This document shows positions 31,809-41,944 of a stretch of 64,000 nucleotides of DNA, piece by piece. The DNA lies in the NCBI RefSeq assembly GCF_018785265.1, contig NZ_WQPK01000030.1, forward strand, positions 1 to 64,000. Reading direction: 5' to 3'. This stretch comes from Collinsella aerofaciens. Lineage in GTDB: Bacteria; Actinomycetota; Coriobacteriia; Coriobacteriales; Coriobacteriaceae. Every line of letters begins with the position of its first letter. Within the stretch, counting starts at the first letter, position 1. The position numbers and the translations under genes are program-made. Under the pieces are notes generated by a model that was not told the origin of the DNA, ran no database searches, and saw only the letters and a list, made by a program, of their open reading frames with translations.

Positions 31809-34457
31809 CTAGCAGACGGCGTAATCCTGGGGCTCGCGGCCGTAGTAGGCGTCCAGGTAGAGCTCCTTGATCTCGCTCATGAGCGGGTAGCGCGGGTTGG
31901 CGCCGGTGCACTGGTCGTTGAAAGCCTGCTCGGTCATTTCGTCGAGGGTGTCGAGGAAGTACTGCTCGTCAACACCGTAGTCGGCGATGGTCTTCTTGAC
32001 GCCGATGAAGTCCTTGAGCTCTTCGAGCTTCGTGATGAAGTTCTCGAAGACCTCCTTGTCGTCCTTGCCCTCGATGCCGCAGTACTTGGCCATCTCGGCG
32101 TAGTTGTGCAGCGCGTTGGGGTAAGGATACTGGGAGAAGGTGCCCATCTTGACGGGAGCCTCGGCGGCGTTGTAGCGCATGACGCGGGTCAGGATGACGG
32201 CGTTTGCGAGGCCGTGGGGCAGGTGATGGAAGGCGCCGAGCTTGTGGGCCATGGAGTGGTTGAGGCCCAGGAAGGCGTTGGCGAAGGCCATACCGGCCAT
32301 GCAGGAGGCGTTGTGCATCTCCTCGCGGGCATGCGGGTCCTTGGCGCCGTTCGTGAAGCTGGAGGGCAGGTTCTCAAAGACAAGCTTGGCAGCGCGCTCG
32401 GAGAGGCCCTTGGTGTAGTCGGAAGCCATGATGGAGACGTAGGACTCGATGGCGTGGGTCATGACGTCGATGCCGGAGGCAGCGGTCAGGCCGCGCGGGG
32501 CGGTCATGCAGTTGTCGGCGTCGACGATAGCCATGTTGGGGAGCAGCGCGTAGTCGGCGAGCGGCCACTTGATGCCGGTCTCCTTGTCGGTGATGATGGC
32601 GAACGGCGTGCACTCGGAGCCGGTACCCGAAGAGGTCGGGACGGCGACGAAGTAGGCCTTCTTGCCCATCTCGGGGAAGGTGAAGATACGCTTGCGGATG
32701 TCCATGAAGTCCATGGCCATGTCCTCAAACTTGCACTCGGGGTGCTCGTACATCATCCACATGATCTTGCCGGCGTCCATAGCGGAGCCACCGCCGACGG
32801 CGATGATGACGTCCGGCTCAAAGAGAGCCATCTGCTTGGCGCCGCGACGTGCGCACTGCAGCGACGGATCGGGCTCGACGTCGTAGAAGCAGTCGTGGGC
32901 GATGCCCATCTCGTCGAGCTTGGCCTCGATGGCGCGGGTGTTGCCATTCTTGAAGAGGAACTGGTCGGTGACGATGAAGGCGCGCTTCTTGCCCATGACG
33001 TTGCCAAGCTCGTCGAGGGCGACGGGCGTGGAACCCTTCTTGAAGTAGACCTTCTCGGGAGCGCGGAACCAAAGCATGTTCTCACGGCGCTCGGCCACAG
33101 TCTTAACGTTGATCAAGTGCTTCACCCCAACGTTCTCGGAGACGGAGTTGCCGCCCCAGGAGCCGCAGCCCAGGGTCAGAGACGGCTTCATGCCAAAGTT
33201 GTACAGGTCACCGATGCCGCCGTGCGAGGACGGGGTGTTGATGACGATACGGCAGGCTTTCATGACGTGCTCGAACAGGCTGATCTTCTCGGCCTGGGCG
33301 GGGTGCACGTACAGAGAGGCGGTGTGGCCCGGGCCACCGGCGAGCACCAGGTGCTCGGCCTTGTCGACGGCCTCCTGGAAGTCCTTGGCGTGGTACATGG
33401 CCAGGACCGGGGAGAGCTTCTCGTGGGAGAACTCCTCCTTGGCGGGGTCGGTGGAGGTGACCTCGGCGATCAGGATCTTGGTCTTGGCGGGAACCTCGAT
33501 GCCGGCGAGCTCGGCGATCTTGGCGGCAGCCATGCCGGGGATGCGGTGGTCGAGAGCGCCGTTCTTGAACATGGCGGCACGCAGGGCCTCCATCTCGGCA
33601 CCCTGCTTGACGAAGTAGCAGCCGCGCTTCTGGAACTCGGCCTTGACCTGGTCGTAGATGGTGTCGATGACGGTCACGGACTGCTCGGAAGCGCAGATCA
33701 TGCCGTTGTCGAAGGTCTTGGAGTGGATGATGGAGTTGACGGCGAGCAGCACGTCGGCGGTGTCGTCGATGACGACCGGGGTGTTACCGGCGCCGACGCC
33801 CAGGGCGGGCTTGCCCGAGGAGTAGGCGGCCTTGACCATGCCCGGGCCACCGGTGGCGAGGATGATGTCGACGTCGCGCATGACCATGTTGGTCAGCTCG
33901 ATGGAGGGGACATCGACCCAGCCGATGATGCCCTCGGGGGCGCCGGCCTTGACGGCGGCGTCAAGCACGAGCTTGGCGGCGGCGATGGTGCACTTGGCGG
34001 CAGCCGGGTGCGGGGAGATGATGATGGCGTTGCGGGTCTTCAGGCAGATCAGCGTCTTGAAGATTGCGGTGGAGGTGGGGTTGGTCGTCGGGATGACGGC
34101 GCCCACGATGCCGATGGGCTCGGCGATCTTGGTGATGCCGTAAGCCTCGTCGCGCTCCAGGACACCACAGGTCTTGGTGTTCTTGTAAGCGTTGTAGATG
34201 TACTCTGCGGCGTAGTGGTTCTTGATGACCTTGTCCTCAAGAACGCCGCGGCCGGTCTCCTCGATGGCCATCTTCGCCAACGGGATACGAGCCTTGTTGG
34301 CGGCCATGGCGGCCTCATAGAAGATCTTGTCGACCTGCTCCTGCGTGTACGTAGCAAAAAGCGCCTGGGCCTCTCGCATCTGAGCGAGCTTAGCCTCAAG
34401 CGCCTCTACGTTGTCCACAATTGCGGGAGTAGTGTTTTCCGGTGACTTTTTCACCAT
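31809..34457 (-). CDS. adhE: Bifunctional acetaldehyde-CoA/alcohol dehydrogenase
   Basis: Reduces acetyl-CoA to ethanol in two NADH-dependent steps, re-oxidising NADH in fermentation; AdhE forms filaments (spirosomes). 882 residues. The N-terminal aldehyde dehydrogenase half has the catalytic Cys in MICASEQS near residue 250. The C-terminal iron-dependent half has PTSSGTGSECTPF and the metal-binding HSMAHKLGAFHHLPHG. The ATG at 34457 follows AAGGAG. A 12-bp inverted repeat lies upstream of its predicted promoter. Confidence 0.97.
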   Translation of the reverse strand: MVKKSPENTTPAIVDNVEALEAKLAQMREAQALFATYTQEQVDKIFYEAAMAANKARIPLAKMAIEETGRGVLEDKVIKNHYAAEYIYNAYKNTKTCGVLERDEAYGITKIAEPIGIVGAVIPTTNPTSTAIFKTLICLKTRNAIIISPHPAAAKCTIAAAKLVLDAAVKAGAPEGIIGWVDVPSIELTNMVMRDVDIILATGGPGMVKAAYSSGKPALGVGAGNTPVVIDDTADVLLAVNSIIHSKTFDNGMICASEQSVTVIDTIYDQVKAEFQKRGCYFVKQGAEMEALRAAMFKNGALDHRIPGMAAAKIAELAGIEVPAKTKILIAEVTSTDPAKEEFSHEKLSPVLAMYHAKDFQEAVDKAEHLVLAGGPGHTASLYVHPAQAEKISLFEHVMKACRIVINTPSSHGGIGDLYNFGMKPSLTLGCGSWGGNSVSENVGVKHLINVKTVAERRENMLWFRAPEKVYFKKGSTPVALDELGNVMGKKRAFIVTDQFLFKNGNTRAIEAKLDEMGIAHDCFYDVEPDPSLQCARRGAKQMALFEPDVIIAVGGGSAMDAGKIMWMMYEHPECKFEDMAMDFMDIRKRIFTFPEMGKKAYFVAVPTSSGTGSECTPFAIITDKETGIKWPLADYALLPNMAIVDADNCMTAPRGLTAASGIDVMTHAIESYVSIMASDYTKGLSERAAKLVFENLPSSFTNGAKDPHAREEMHNASCMAGMAFANAFLGLNHSMAHKLGAFHHLPHGLANAVILTRVMRYNAAEAPVKMGTFSQYPYPNALHNYAEMAKYCGIEGKDDKEVFENFITKLEELKDFIGVKKTIADYGVDEQYFLDTLDEMTEQAFNDQCTGANPRYPLMSEIKELYLDAYYGREPQDYAVC

Positions 34458-34500
34458 TTGTGTCTCCTTGCGATCGGAGATTTACCCTACGCCTTGCATG

Positions 34501-34529
34501 ATAGCAAGAAATTATTCGGCGAACGGTAA
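34501..34529 (-). promoter_or_regulatory. Possible adhE promoter
   Basis: On the minus strand, TTACCG (34529-34524), 17 bases, TGCTAT (34506-34501), about 45 bases before the start codon. Both hexamers are imperfect. Confidence 0.4.
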
Positions 34530-34549
34530 GATTCCCGTAAAAGGCACAC

Positions 34550-34579
34550 TAAAACGCTTCAACCTAATGAAGCGTTTTA
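34550..34579. promoter_or_regulatory. Inverted repeat upstream of adhE, candidate operator
   Basis: TAAAACGCTTCA and TGAAGCGTTTTA are perfect 12-bp complements separated by 6 bases. The site lies just upstream of the predicted adhE -35 box, where an activator or repressor would bind. It does not match the Rex consensus (TTGTGA...TCACAA). Confidence 0.55.
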
Positions 34580-34606
34580 ACTAATGCTGCATTGCCCCGC
34601 TCATCG

Positions 34607-34650
34607 GGGACAGACATACATGAGTGCTTTCACTCATTTGGGACAGACAT
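34607..34650 (+). repeat. Left REP-like end of the RAYT element
   Basis: 44 bases holding two GGGACAGACAT motifs around a palindromic ATGAGTG-CTTT-CACTCAT core. Confidence 0.8.
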
Positions 34651-34778
34651 CGTTTTGCCATTTTGTCGTTCTGGACCTGTATTTGCCGCCCATTGGATAT
34701 AAATAGGTTACAGGCTCAGCATTTCGCGTTCCTTCTCTCCTTTTAGGTGTTGCCTGTTCAGTTTTGAAAGGAGAGAAT

Positions 34779-35555
34779 ATGCCTCGATGCGCCCGCGCCG
34801 TTTCGCTCACCGGCTACTACCACGTTTTTGACCGTGGCAACTCCAAGCAGATTATTTTTGAAGATGACTCCGACCGCTATCGTTTCTTATCGGACATCGC
34901 GGACAGGTTTGCACGCCATGAAGTGGCGGTGTTGGCTTGGTGCCTTATGGATAACCACTTCCATTTGATGGTTGATGACCCATATGACAACCTTTCAAAG
35001 GCAATGCAGTGCGCATTGACGGCATATGCTAAGTATTTCAATGGGAAAACGGGAAGAACGGGGCATCTGTTTGATAATCGCTATTCGCGGGTCGCGGTTG
35101 AGTCGGACACGCAGGCGGTGCAGCTGCTCGACTATATTCATCTCAATCCCGTGAAAGGCGCGCTCGACTCGCTCGAGGCGTACCGTTGGTCAAGCTATAA
35201 GGCATACCAGCTGGGCTACGATCCCTTTGACATCTGTGATGCGGCCCCCATGCTCGATATTGTCGGAAGCTCCCGTTGCTATTGTGAGCATCTCGAGGAA
35301 GTTGCCGGGCACATCTGGTCAGTGGAGGTTCTTCCACGCCGGCGGATCCCCGATGAGGACGCCCTTGCCGTCGCGCACGAAGTCCTGCCGAGCATAGATC
35401 CTGCGCTGCTCAAGGCCCTGCCGCGACCCGAGCGTGATGCCTGTCTTTTGAGGCTCAGGCGGGCGCATCTCACGGTCAAGCAAATTGCCCGTATCACCGG
35501 TATCGGCGCTACAAGCGTGACCAAGGCCACTGCAGGCTGGAAGGAGGCTGCGTGA
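34779..35555 (+). CDS. REP-associated tyrosine transposase (RAYT, Y1_Tnp family)
   Basis: 258 residues. The single-strand transposase fold is shown by NHFHLMV (HUH-type HFH), GYYHVFDRGN at the start and YIHLNPVKG carrying the presumed catalytic Tyr. A C-terminal extension (about 190-255) ends in a helix-turn-helix-like HLTVKQIARITGIGATSVTKA, which may recognise the palindromes. The ATG at 34779 follows AAAGGAG. It appears intact, and its ends are nearly identical, so the element may still be mobile. Confidence 0.9.
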   Translation: MPRCARAVSLTGYYHVFDRGNSKQIIFEDDSDRYRFLSDIADRFARHEVAVLAWCLMDNHFHLMVDDPYDNLSKAMQCALTAYAKYFNGKTGRTGHLFDNRYSRVAVESDTQAVQLLDYIHLNPVKGALDSLEAYRWSSYKAYQLGYDPFDICDAAPMLDIVGSSRCYCEHLEEVAGHIWSVEVLPRRRIPDEDALAVAHEVLPSIDPALLKALPRPERDACLLRLRRAHLTVKQIARITGIGATSVTKATAGWKEAA

Positions 35556-35586
35556 GGCAGGGGCCGAATCGCTGCCGGCACGCGTC

Positions 35587-35630
35587 ATGTCTGTCCCTAA
35601 TGCGTGAAAGCACTCATGTATGTCTGTCCC
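35587..35630 (-). repeat. Right REP-like end of the RAYT element
   Basis: Inverted copy of the left end with two differences (CACTC versus CACGC and TTTGG versus TTAGG in the left-end orientation). Confidence 0.8.
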
Positions 35631-35640
35631 GAATGAGTGC

Positions 35641-35673
35641 AAAAAGGCGCCCTCCACATGGGAGGGCGCCTTT
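35641..35673 (-). terminator. Terminator after rpmB
   Basis: On the minus strand, AAAGGCGCCCTCC and GGAGGGCGCCTTT form a 13-bp stem followed by T residues. It also has a short T-tract on the plus side. Confidence 0.85.
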
Positions 35674-35741
35674 GGTAAGTTCTATGTGAACGCGAGGTCT
35701 TTGACCCGGAGAGTCCGAGGTACTTGTTGGTAAGACCTTAT

Positions 35742-35930
35742 TTAGGAGCGCGCAACCTTGCCGGACTTGAGGCAGGTGGAGCAAACGTTCATCTTGCGAC
35801 GGTGACCATCGACGACGACGTAGACGCGCTGGATGTTGGGGCGGAACTTACGGTTGGTGACGCGGTGAGAGTGGCTGATGGAGCGACCGGCAACGGGGTG
35901 CTTACCGCAAACTTCGCAAACTTTGGACAT
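35742..35930 (-). CDS. rpmB: 50S ribosomal protein L28
   Basis: 62 residues. The start MSKVCEVCGKHP and the later CSTCLKSGKV give two CxxC pairs, so this is the zinc-binding form. HSHRVTNRKFRPNIQ is the L28 core. The ATG at 35930 has AAGGAGG 7 bases upstream; a longer frame to 36002 lacks family similarity. It is monocistronic with its own terminator. Confidence 0.97.
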   Translation of the reverse strand: MSKVCEVCGKHPVAGRSISHSHRVTNRKFRPNIQRVYVVVDGHRRKMNVCSTCLKSGKVARS

Positions 35931-36966
<1,036 letters not shown>

Positions 36967-36970
36967 TACC

Positions 36971-37915
36971 GTGGCGTTCAACCATAAGCACCTGATTGAC
37001 ATTACCGAGTACTCCGAAGAGGACATCAAGCTCATCCTCGAGACCGCCAAGGCGTTCTCCGAGGTCAACGAGCGTGCCATCAAGAAGGTCCCCACGCTCA
37101 AGGGCAAGACCATCGTCAACATGTTCAACGAGCCCTCGACGCGTACCCGCAGCTCCTTCGAGCTCGCCGAGAAGCGCCTTTCGGCCGACAGCCTCAACTT
37201 CGGCGGCTCCTCGACCTCCACGGTCAAGGGCGAGAGCCTCGTCGATACCGTCGAGACCCTCAACGCCTACAAGATCGACTGCATCGTCGTGCGCGACAAG
37301 CACGCCGGTGCTCCCTACATCGTTACGCAGAACTCGCCCGCGAGCGTCATCTGCGCCGGCGACGGCAAGCACAACCACCCCACGCAGGCTTTGCTCGACC
37401 TGTACACCATCTGGGAGCACAAGGGTGACTTCCACGGTCTGAAGGTCGCCGTCGTCGGCGATATCGCGCACTCCCGTGTGTGCGGCTCGCTGATCCCCGC
37501 CCTTAAGATCATGGGCTGCGAGACCTACGCCGTCGCCCCCGGCACGCTGCTGCCGCCGGCGCCCGAGGTCCTGGGCTGCGACCACGTGACGAGCGACCTC
37601 GATTCCGTCCTGCCCGAGCTGGACGTCGTCTACATGCTGCGCGTACAGCAGGAGCGCCTCGAGGGTGCCCCGTTCCCGACCATTCGCGAGTACCACAAGC
37701 TCTTCGGCCTGACCAAGGACCGTGAGAAGCTCATGAAGCCCGACGCGATCATCTGCCACCCGGGCCCCATCAACCGCGGCGTCGAGTTCGACTCCTATAT
37801 GGCCGACCACCCGCAACGCTCCGTCATCCTGGAGCAGGTCTACGCCGGTATCTGCGTGCGTATGGCTATCCTGTATCTGCTGCTTGGAGGTGCCGATAAT
37901 GGCCTTGCTTCTTAA
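36971..37915 (+). CDS. pyrB: Aspartate carbamoyltransferase catalytic subunit
   Basis: First committed step of pyrimidine synthesis. 314 residues. Carbamoyl-phosphate site NEPSTRTRSSFE, HPTQALLDLYTI, and PGPINRGVE near the C-terminus. I chose the GTG at 36971, with GGAGGT 10 bases upstream inside the pyrR end. No pyrI regulatory subunit is present. It overlaps pyrC by 17 bases. Confidence 0.97.
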   Translation: MAFNHKHLIDITEYSEEDIKLILETAKAFSEVNERAIKKVPTLKGKTIVNMFNEPSTRTRSSFELAEKRLSADSLNFGGSSTSTVKGESLVDTVETLNAYKIDCIVVRDKHAGAPYIVTQNSPASVICAGDGKHNHPTQALLDLYTIWEHKGDFHGLKVAVVGDIAHSRVCGSLIPALKIMGCETYAVAPGTLLPPAPEVLGCDHVTSDLDSVLPELDVVYMLRVQQERLEGAPFPTIREYHKLFGLTKDREKLMKPDAIICHPGPINRGVEFDSYMADHPQRSVILEQVYAGICVRMAILYLLLGGADNGLAS

Positions 37916-39188
37916 GAATGCCCACGTCGTCGACCCGTCCGTCGAGCTTGACGGTGTCGTTGACGTCCTGATTGACGGCGACAAGATCGCCGAGGTCGGC
38001 GAGAACCTCGCCGCCGAGGGAGCCGAGGTCCGCGACCTTTCCGGTAAGTACCTCGTCCCTGGCCTGGTGGACATGCACGTCCATCTGCGCGAGCCCGGCT
38101 ACGAGGTCAAAGAGGACATCGAGAGCGGCACCCGCGCAGCTGCCAAGGGCGGCTTCACCGGCGTGTGCGCCATGCCCAACACCGACCCCGTTACCGATAA
38201 CGGTACCGTCGTCGAGTTCGTCAAGTCCCGTGCTGCCGAGGTCGGCCACTGCCGCGTCTATCCTTCTGGCGCCATGACCCGCGGTCTTAAGGGCGAGGCC
38301 ATGTCCGAGATGGGCGATATGGTCGCCCACGGCGCCGTCGCCTTCACCGACGACGGTCGCGGCGTGCAGGGCGCGGGTATGCTCCGTCGCTGCATGGACT
38401 ACGGCAAGATGCTCGGCAAGGTCTTTATGAGCCATTGCCAGGACGAGGACCTGGTCGGTCACGGCCAGATCAACGAGGGCAAGGTCTCTACCCGTCTGGC
38501 CCTCGAGGGCTGGCCGGCGGCAGGCGAGGAGCTGCAGATCGCTCGCGATATCGAGATCGCCAAGCTGACCGGTGCCAAGCTGCACATCCAGCACATCTCC
38601 ACCGCCCATGGCTTGGAGCTCGTGCGTTCCGGTAAGGCAGCTGGCGTGCAGGTTACCTGCGAGGCCACGCCGCACCACATGTTCCTGACCGAGAACGACC
38701 TGGACGAGACCTATAACACCTCGCTCAAGGTCAACCCGCCGCTGCGTACCGATGAAGACGCGGAGGCTATCCGTCAGGGCGTCATCGACGGCACCGTCGA
38801 CGTTATCGTCACCGATCACGCTCCCCACACCCCGTGGGAGAAGGCCCGCGAGTTCGAGCTTGCGCCCTTTGGTATGATCGGCCTCGAGACCTCGCTGTCG
38901 CTTGTGCTCACCGAGCTGGTCAACACGGGCAAGATGAGCATGGGCCGCATGGTCGAGCTCATGGCCATCAAGCCGCGTGAGATCCTTGGCCTCGACCAGG
39001 TTCAGGTCAAGGCGGGCTCCGTTGCCGACCTGACCGTGTTCGACGCGTCCGCTACCTGGACGGTCGGCGAGGACGGCTACGAGTCGCGCGCCGAGAACTC
39101 CGGTTTTGCCGGCCGCACGCTTACCGGTCGTGCCACCGATGTGTTTGTCGGCGGTAAGCAGACGCTTGCCGACGGCTGCATCTGCTAG
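37899..39188 (+). CDS. pyrC: Dihydroorotase
   Basis: Closes carbamoyl-aspartate to dihydroorotate. 429 residues, class I type. Zinc ligands in DMHVHLREPGYE, the carbamylated-Lys region, and the late VTDHAPH are seen; GFTGVCAMPNT is also conserved. The ATG at 37899 has GGAGGT 7 bases upstream, within pyrB. Confidence 0.97.
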   Translation: MALLLKNAHVVDPSVELDGVVDVLIDGDKIAEVGENLAAEGAEVRDLSGKYLVPGLVDMHVHLREPGYEVKEDIESGTRAAAKGGFTGVCAMPNTDPVTDNGTVVEFVKSRAAEVGHCRVYPSGAMTRGLKGEAMSEMGDMVAHGAVAFTDDGRGVQGAGMLRRCMDYGKMLGKVFMSHCQDEDLVGHGQINEGKVSTRLALEGWPAAGEELQIARDIEIAKLTGAKLHIQHISTAHGLELVRSGKAAGVQVTCEATPHHMFLTENDLDETYNTSLKVNPPLRTDEDAEAIRQGVIDGTVDVIVTDHAPHTPWEKAREFELAPFGMIGLETSLSLVLTELVNTGKMSMGRMVELMAIKPREILGLDQVQVKAGSVADLTVFDASATWTVGEDGYESRAENSGFAGRTLTGRATDVFVGGKQTLADGCIC

Positions 39189-39280
39189 CATAGCCTTATC
39201 GCTTTTGTGCGCGGCGCCCTTGCGGTGCCGCGCTTTCTGTTCGCCTGAACCATGCAACCGCATGGGGGATTGGAGCGTCT

Positions 39281-40072
39281 ATGCCCACACCTTCCACTGC
39301 ACGCATGCACGACTTCGAGGTCGTCTCGAACCAGGAGATCGCCGACGGCATCTTCTCGCTCGTCATCTCGGCCCCCAAGCTTGCAAGTGCGCTCAAGCCC
39401 GGTCAGTTTGTGAATATCGCCGTGCCCGGCGATGCTTCCTCGCTGCTTCGCGTGCCCCTGAGCTTCTATCGCGCCGACGCCGAGGCCGGCACCGTCGAGC
39501 TGTGGTACGCCGTCGTGGGCGATGATACCCGCCGTCTGTCGCAGATGGGCCCTGGCTCCACCTCCAACTTGCTGGGCCCTGGCGGCCGCGGCTGGCTCGT
39601 GCCCGAGGGCACCAGGAAGGCACTGCTCGTCGCCGGCGGCATTGGCGTTCCGCCCGTGCTCTGCCTGGCTGGCATGCTTGCCGAGCAGGGTGTGGACGTT
39701 GACGTATGCCTGGGCTTTGGCACCGCGTCCAAGGCCGTGGGCATCGACGAGTTCCGCGCGCTGGGAGCCACGGTCAACGTGTGCACCGACGACGGCTCGT
39801 TGGGCACGCACGGCTTCTGCACCGATCCTGCCGCCGAGCTGCTCGGCGAGGGCGGTTACGATTACGTCGCCAGCTGTGGTCCCGCCGTCATGATGAAGAA
39901 GGTCGCCGAGGCTGCCGCCGAGGCCGGCGCGTACTGTGAGGTGTCGCTCGAGCGCATGATGAGCTGCGGCTTCGGTGCCTGCAACACCTGCAATGTCGAG
40001 ACGGTCGACGGTATGAAGGGCGCCTGCATGTGCGGCCCCGTGTTTGATGCTTCCAAGGTGGTGGTCTTCTAG
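39281..40072 (+). CDS. pyrK: Dihydroorotate dehydrogenase electron-transfer subunit
   Basis: 263 residues. FAD-binding FVNIAVPG and RVPLSFYR, NAD-binding LLVAGGIGVPP, and a C-terminal 2Fe-2S site with four cysteines (CGFGACNTC, then CMCG). PyrK pairs with PyrD to form the NAD-dependent class 1B enzyme. The pyrD GTG overlaps its stop, fitting a 1:1 complex. About 90 bases separate it from pyrC. Confidence 0.95.
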   Translation: MPTPSTARMHDFEVVSNQEIADGIFSLVISAPKLASALKPGQFVNIAVPGDASSLLRVPLSFYRADAEAGTVELWYAVVGDDTRRLSQMGPGSTSNLLGPGGRGWLVPEGTRKALLVAGGIGVPPVLCLAGMLAEQGVDVDVCLGFGTASKAVGIDEFRALGATVNVCTDDGSLGTHGFCTDPAAELLGEGGYDYVASCGPAVMMKKVAEAAAEAGAYCEVSLERMMSCGFGACNTCNVETVDGMKGACMCGPVFDASKVVVF

Positions 40073-40995
40073 TGGGTACCGTGAACATGGCCGTCGATTT
40101 CGGCGGCGTCAAGATGCAGAACCCCATCAATACCGCAGCCGGTACCTTTGGCTACGGTTGGCAGTTCCAGAACTTCTTCGATGTCTCCCAGCTGGGCGCC
40201 ATCACCACCAAGGGCTGCGCTGCCGAGCCCTGGCCCGGCAATCCCGCACCCCGCATGGCCGAGATTCCCGGCGGCATGATCAATTCCGTGGGTCTGCAGA
40301 ACCCCGGTGTGGCCGCTTTCGCCCGCGAGTCCGGTCCGTGGCTCGAGCAGCTCTCCAAGGACGGTTGCCAGGTCATCTGCCAGGTTGCCGGTCATTCTGT
40401 GGACGAGTTTGTCCGTGCGCTCGAGATGTATGTCGAGCTGTGCCCCTGGGCTGCCGGTTATGAGATCAACGTGAGTTGCCCCAACATTGCCGCTGGCGGT
40501 GCCGCCATGGGCTCCACGCCCGAGGGCGCCTCTGGCGTCATGGCCGCCTGCCGCAAGGTGACCGATAAGCCGCTGTTTGTGAAGATGGCGCCGGTCAACG
40601 TCGCCGAGATCGCCAAGGCCCTCGAGGCCGCCGGCGCCGACGGCCTTTCGGTCATCAACTCCATCCAGGGCATGGCCATCGACGTTCATACCCGCAAGTC
40701 CCGCGTGGCCAAGCCCAAGGGCGGCCTTTCGGGCCCGCTGTGCCACCACATCGCCGTTCGCATGGTCTGGGAAGTCGCTCAGGCCGTCGATATCCCCATC
40801 AACGGCGTCGGCGGTGTCATGACCGGTGAGGATGCGGCCGAGTTTATCCTGGCCGGCGCCACCTGCGTATCGGTCGGTATGGCCAACTTCGTCGATCCGT
40901 GCGCCTCGATTAAGATCGCGCACGAGCTCGAGGCTTGGGCGGTGTCCCAGGGCGTAAAGGACATCAACGAGCTGGTAGGTGCTTTCGAATGCTAG
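40072..40995 (+). CDS. pyrD: Dihydroorotate dehydrogenase, class 1B catalytic subunit
   Basis: Oxidises dihydroorotate to orotate with FMN. 307 residues; NPINTAAGTFGYG at the start, EINVSCPNIAAGG with the catalytic Cys (class 1B), FVKMAPV, and GVGGVMTGEDAAEFILAGA near the end. GTG 40072 is used; GTG 40081 and ATG 40087 are alternatives. The stop overlaps pyrF. Confidence 0.96.
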   Translation: MGTVNMAVDFGGVKMQNPINTAAGTFGYGWQFQNFFDVSQLGAITTKGCAAEPWPGNPAPRMAEIPGGMINSVGLQNPGVAAFARESGPWLEQLSKDGCQVICQVAGHSVDEFVRALEMYVELCPWAAGYEINVSCPNIAAGGAAMGSTPEGASGVMAACRKVTDKPLFVKMAPVNVAEIAKALEAAGADGLSVINSIQGMAIDVHTRKSRVAKPKGGLSGPLCHHIAVRMVWEVAQAVDIPINGVGGVMTGEDAAEFILAGATCVSVGMANFVDPCASIKIAHELEAWAVSQGVKDINELVGAFEC

Positions 40996-41705
40996 AGACC
41001 GATGCCCGCGACCGCGTTATCGTCGCCCTTGACTGCGACCGTGAGCGTGCACTCGAGCTCGCCCACGAGCTTTCTGGTCATGCCGCTTGGCTCAAGGTTG
41101 GCATGACGCTCTATTACGCCGAGGGTCCCGAGATCGTCAAGACCTTTAAGGACCTGGGCTTCAAGGTGTTCCTCGACCTTAAGTTCCATGACATTCCGCA
41201 CCAGGTGCGCGGTGCCGCTCGCTCGGCCTCGCTTGCCGGTGCCGACCTGCTTTCGGTTCACGGCTTGGGTTCGGGTGCTATGCTCGCCGCCTGCCGTGAG
41301 GGTGCCGAGGAGGCGCGCGAGGATCGAGCCAAGCTTGTCGCCATCACCGTGCTTACGAGCATGAATCAGGATGCGCTGGCAGAGATCGGCGTTGAGTCGC
41401 CCGTTGCCGAGGAGGCCGCCCGTCTGGCAAAACTCGCCCAGGCCAACGGTATCGACGGCATCGTGTGCTCGCCGATGGAGGCTCATGACATGCGTGAGCT
41501 GCTGGGCCCCGATGCGCTGATTGTGACCCCGGGCGTGCGTCCGGTTGGTGCTGCGCTGGGCGATCAGTCCCGCGTGGCCACGCCTTCCCAGGCCATCGAG
41601 CGCGGCGCGAGCCATATCGTGGTGGGCCGCCCCATTACCGGCGCCGACGATCCGGTTGCCGCGTTTGACGCCATCGTTGCCGAGCTGGTCGAAAACGTCG
41701 CCTAA
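40989..41705 (+). CDS. pyrF: Orotidine 5'-phosphate decarboxylase
   Basis: Makes UMP. 238 residues, short bacterial type. VALDCDRERAL, the catalytic FLDLKFHDIPHQV, and VTPGVRP near the C-terminus are clear. The ATG at 40989 overlaps the pyrD stop by 7 bases. pyrE and carAB are not in this operon and must lie elsewhere or be replaced by salvage. Confidence 0.97.
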   Translation: MLETDARDRVIVALDCDRERALELAHELSGHAAWLKVGMTLYYAEGPEIVKTFKDLGFKVFLDLKFHDIPHQVRGAARSASLAGADLLSVHGLGSGAMLAACREGAEEAREDRAKLVAITVLTSMNQDALAEIGVESPVAEEAARLAKLAQANGIDGIVCSPMEAHDMRELLGPDALIVTPGVRPVGAALGDQSRVATPSQAIERGASHIVVGRPITGADDPVAAFDAIVAELVENVA

Positions 41706-41750
41706 AAGATTCCCTTAAGTCACCACTTTTTTGTTTCAATAGCACAAATT

Positions 41751-41816
41751 AGCCCCTGTGCCTGCGTAAACTTTCCCATCCTTTGTGTGGAATCGCAGGT
41801 CAGGGGCTCATCTTTT
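41751..41816 (+). terminator. Terminator-like hairpin after pyrF
   Basis: AGCCCCTG..CCTGCG pairs with CGCAGG.CAGGGGCT around a 27-base loop, followed by CATCTTTT. Confidence 0.65.
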
Positions 41817-41827
41817 AGCGCGATATA

Positions 41828-41856
41828 TTGCACTTTTTGCGGGTATCGTCTAACCT
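41828..41856 (+). promoter_or_regulatory. Predicted promoter for mihF-gmk
   Basis: TTGCAC (41828-41833), 17 bases, TAACCT (41851-41856). A second candidate is the extended -10 TGCTAAAAT at 41892-41900, closer to the gene. Confidence 0.5.
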
Positions 41857-41944
41857 ATGGAGCCGCGATTGGCCATTTTGTACGTTTTACGTGCTAAAAT
41901 GCCAAATATTGAATCAGATATAACCCAACTATTTGGAGGTACGA

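Larger units (their letters stand above)
34607..35630 (+). mobile_element. REP-associated transposase element with 44-bp inverted ends
   Basis: The left end (34607-34650) and the right end (35587-35630) are inverted copies that differ at two positions. Each end contains GGGACAGACAT at both borders and an internal palindrome (ATGAGTG-CTTT-CACTCAT). One transposase gene lies between them. The layout matches RAYT transposases bracketed by the REP-type palindromes they act on, rather than a classical insertion sequence with a target duplication. Confidence 0.8.

Noticed and set aside
31800..34445. 881-codon open frame on the plus strand opposite adhE
   Set aside because: It is the antisense shadow of a GC-rich gene: the protein is a Gly/Val/Leu/His-rich string with no motif, while adhE on the other strand is complete.
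34550..34579. Rex operator upstream of adhE
   Set aside because: The half-sites do not match TTGTGA/TCACAA.
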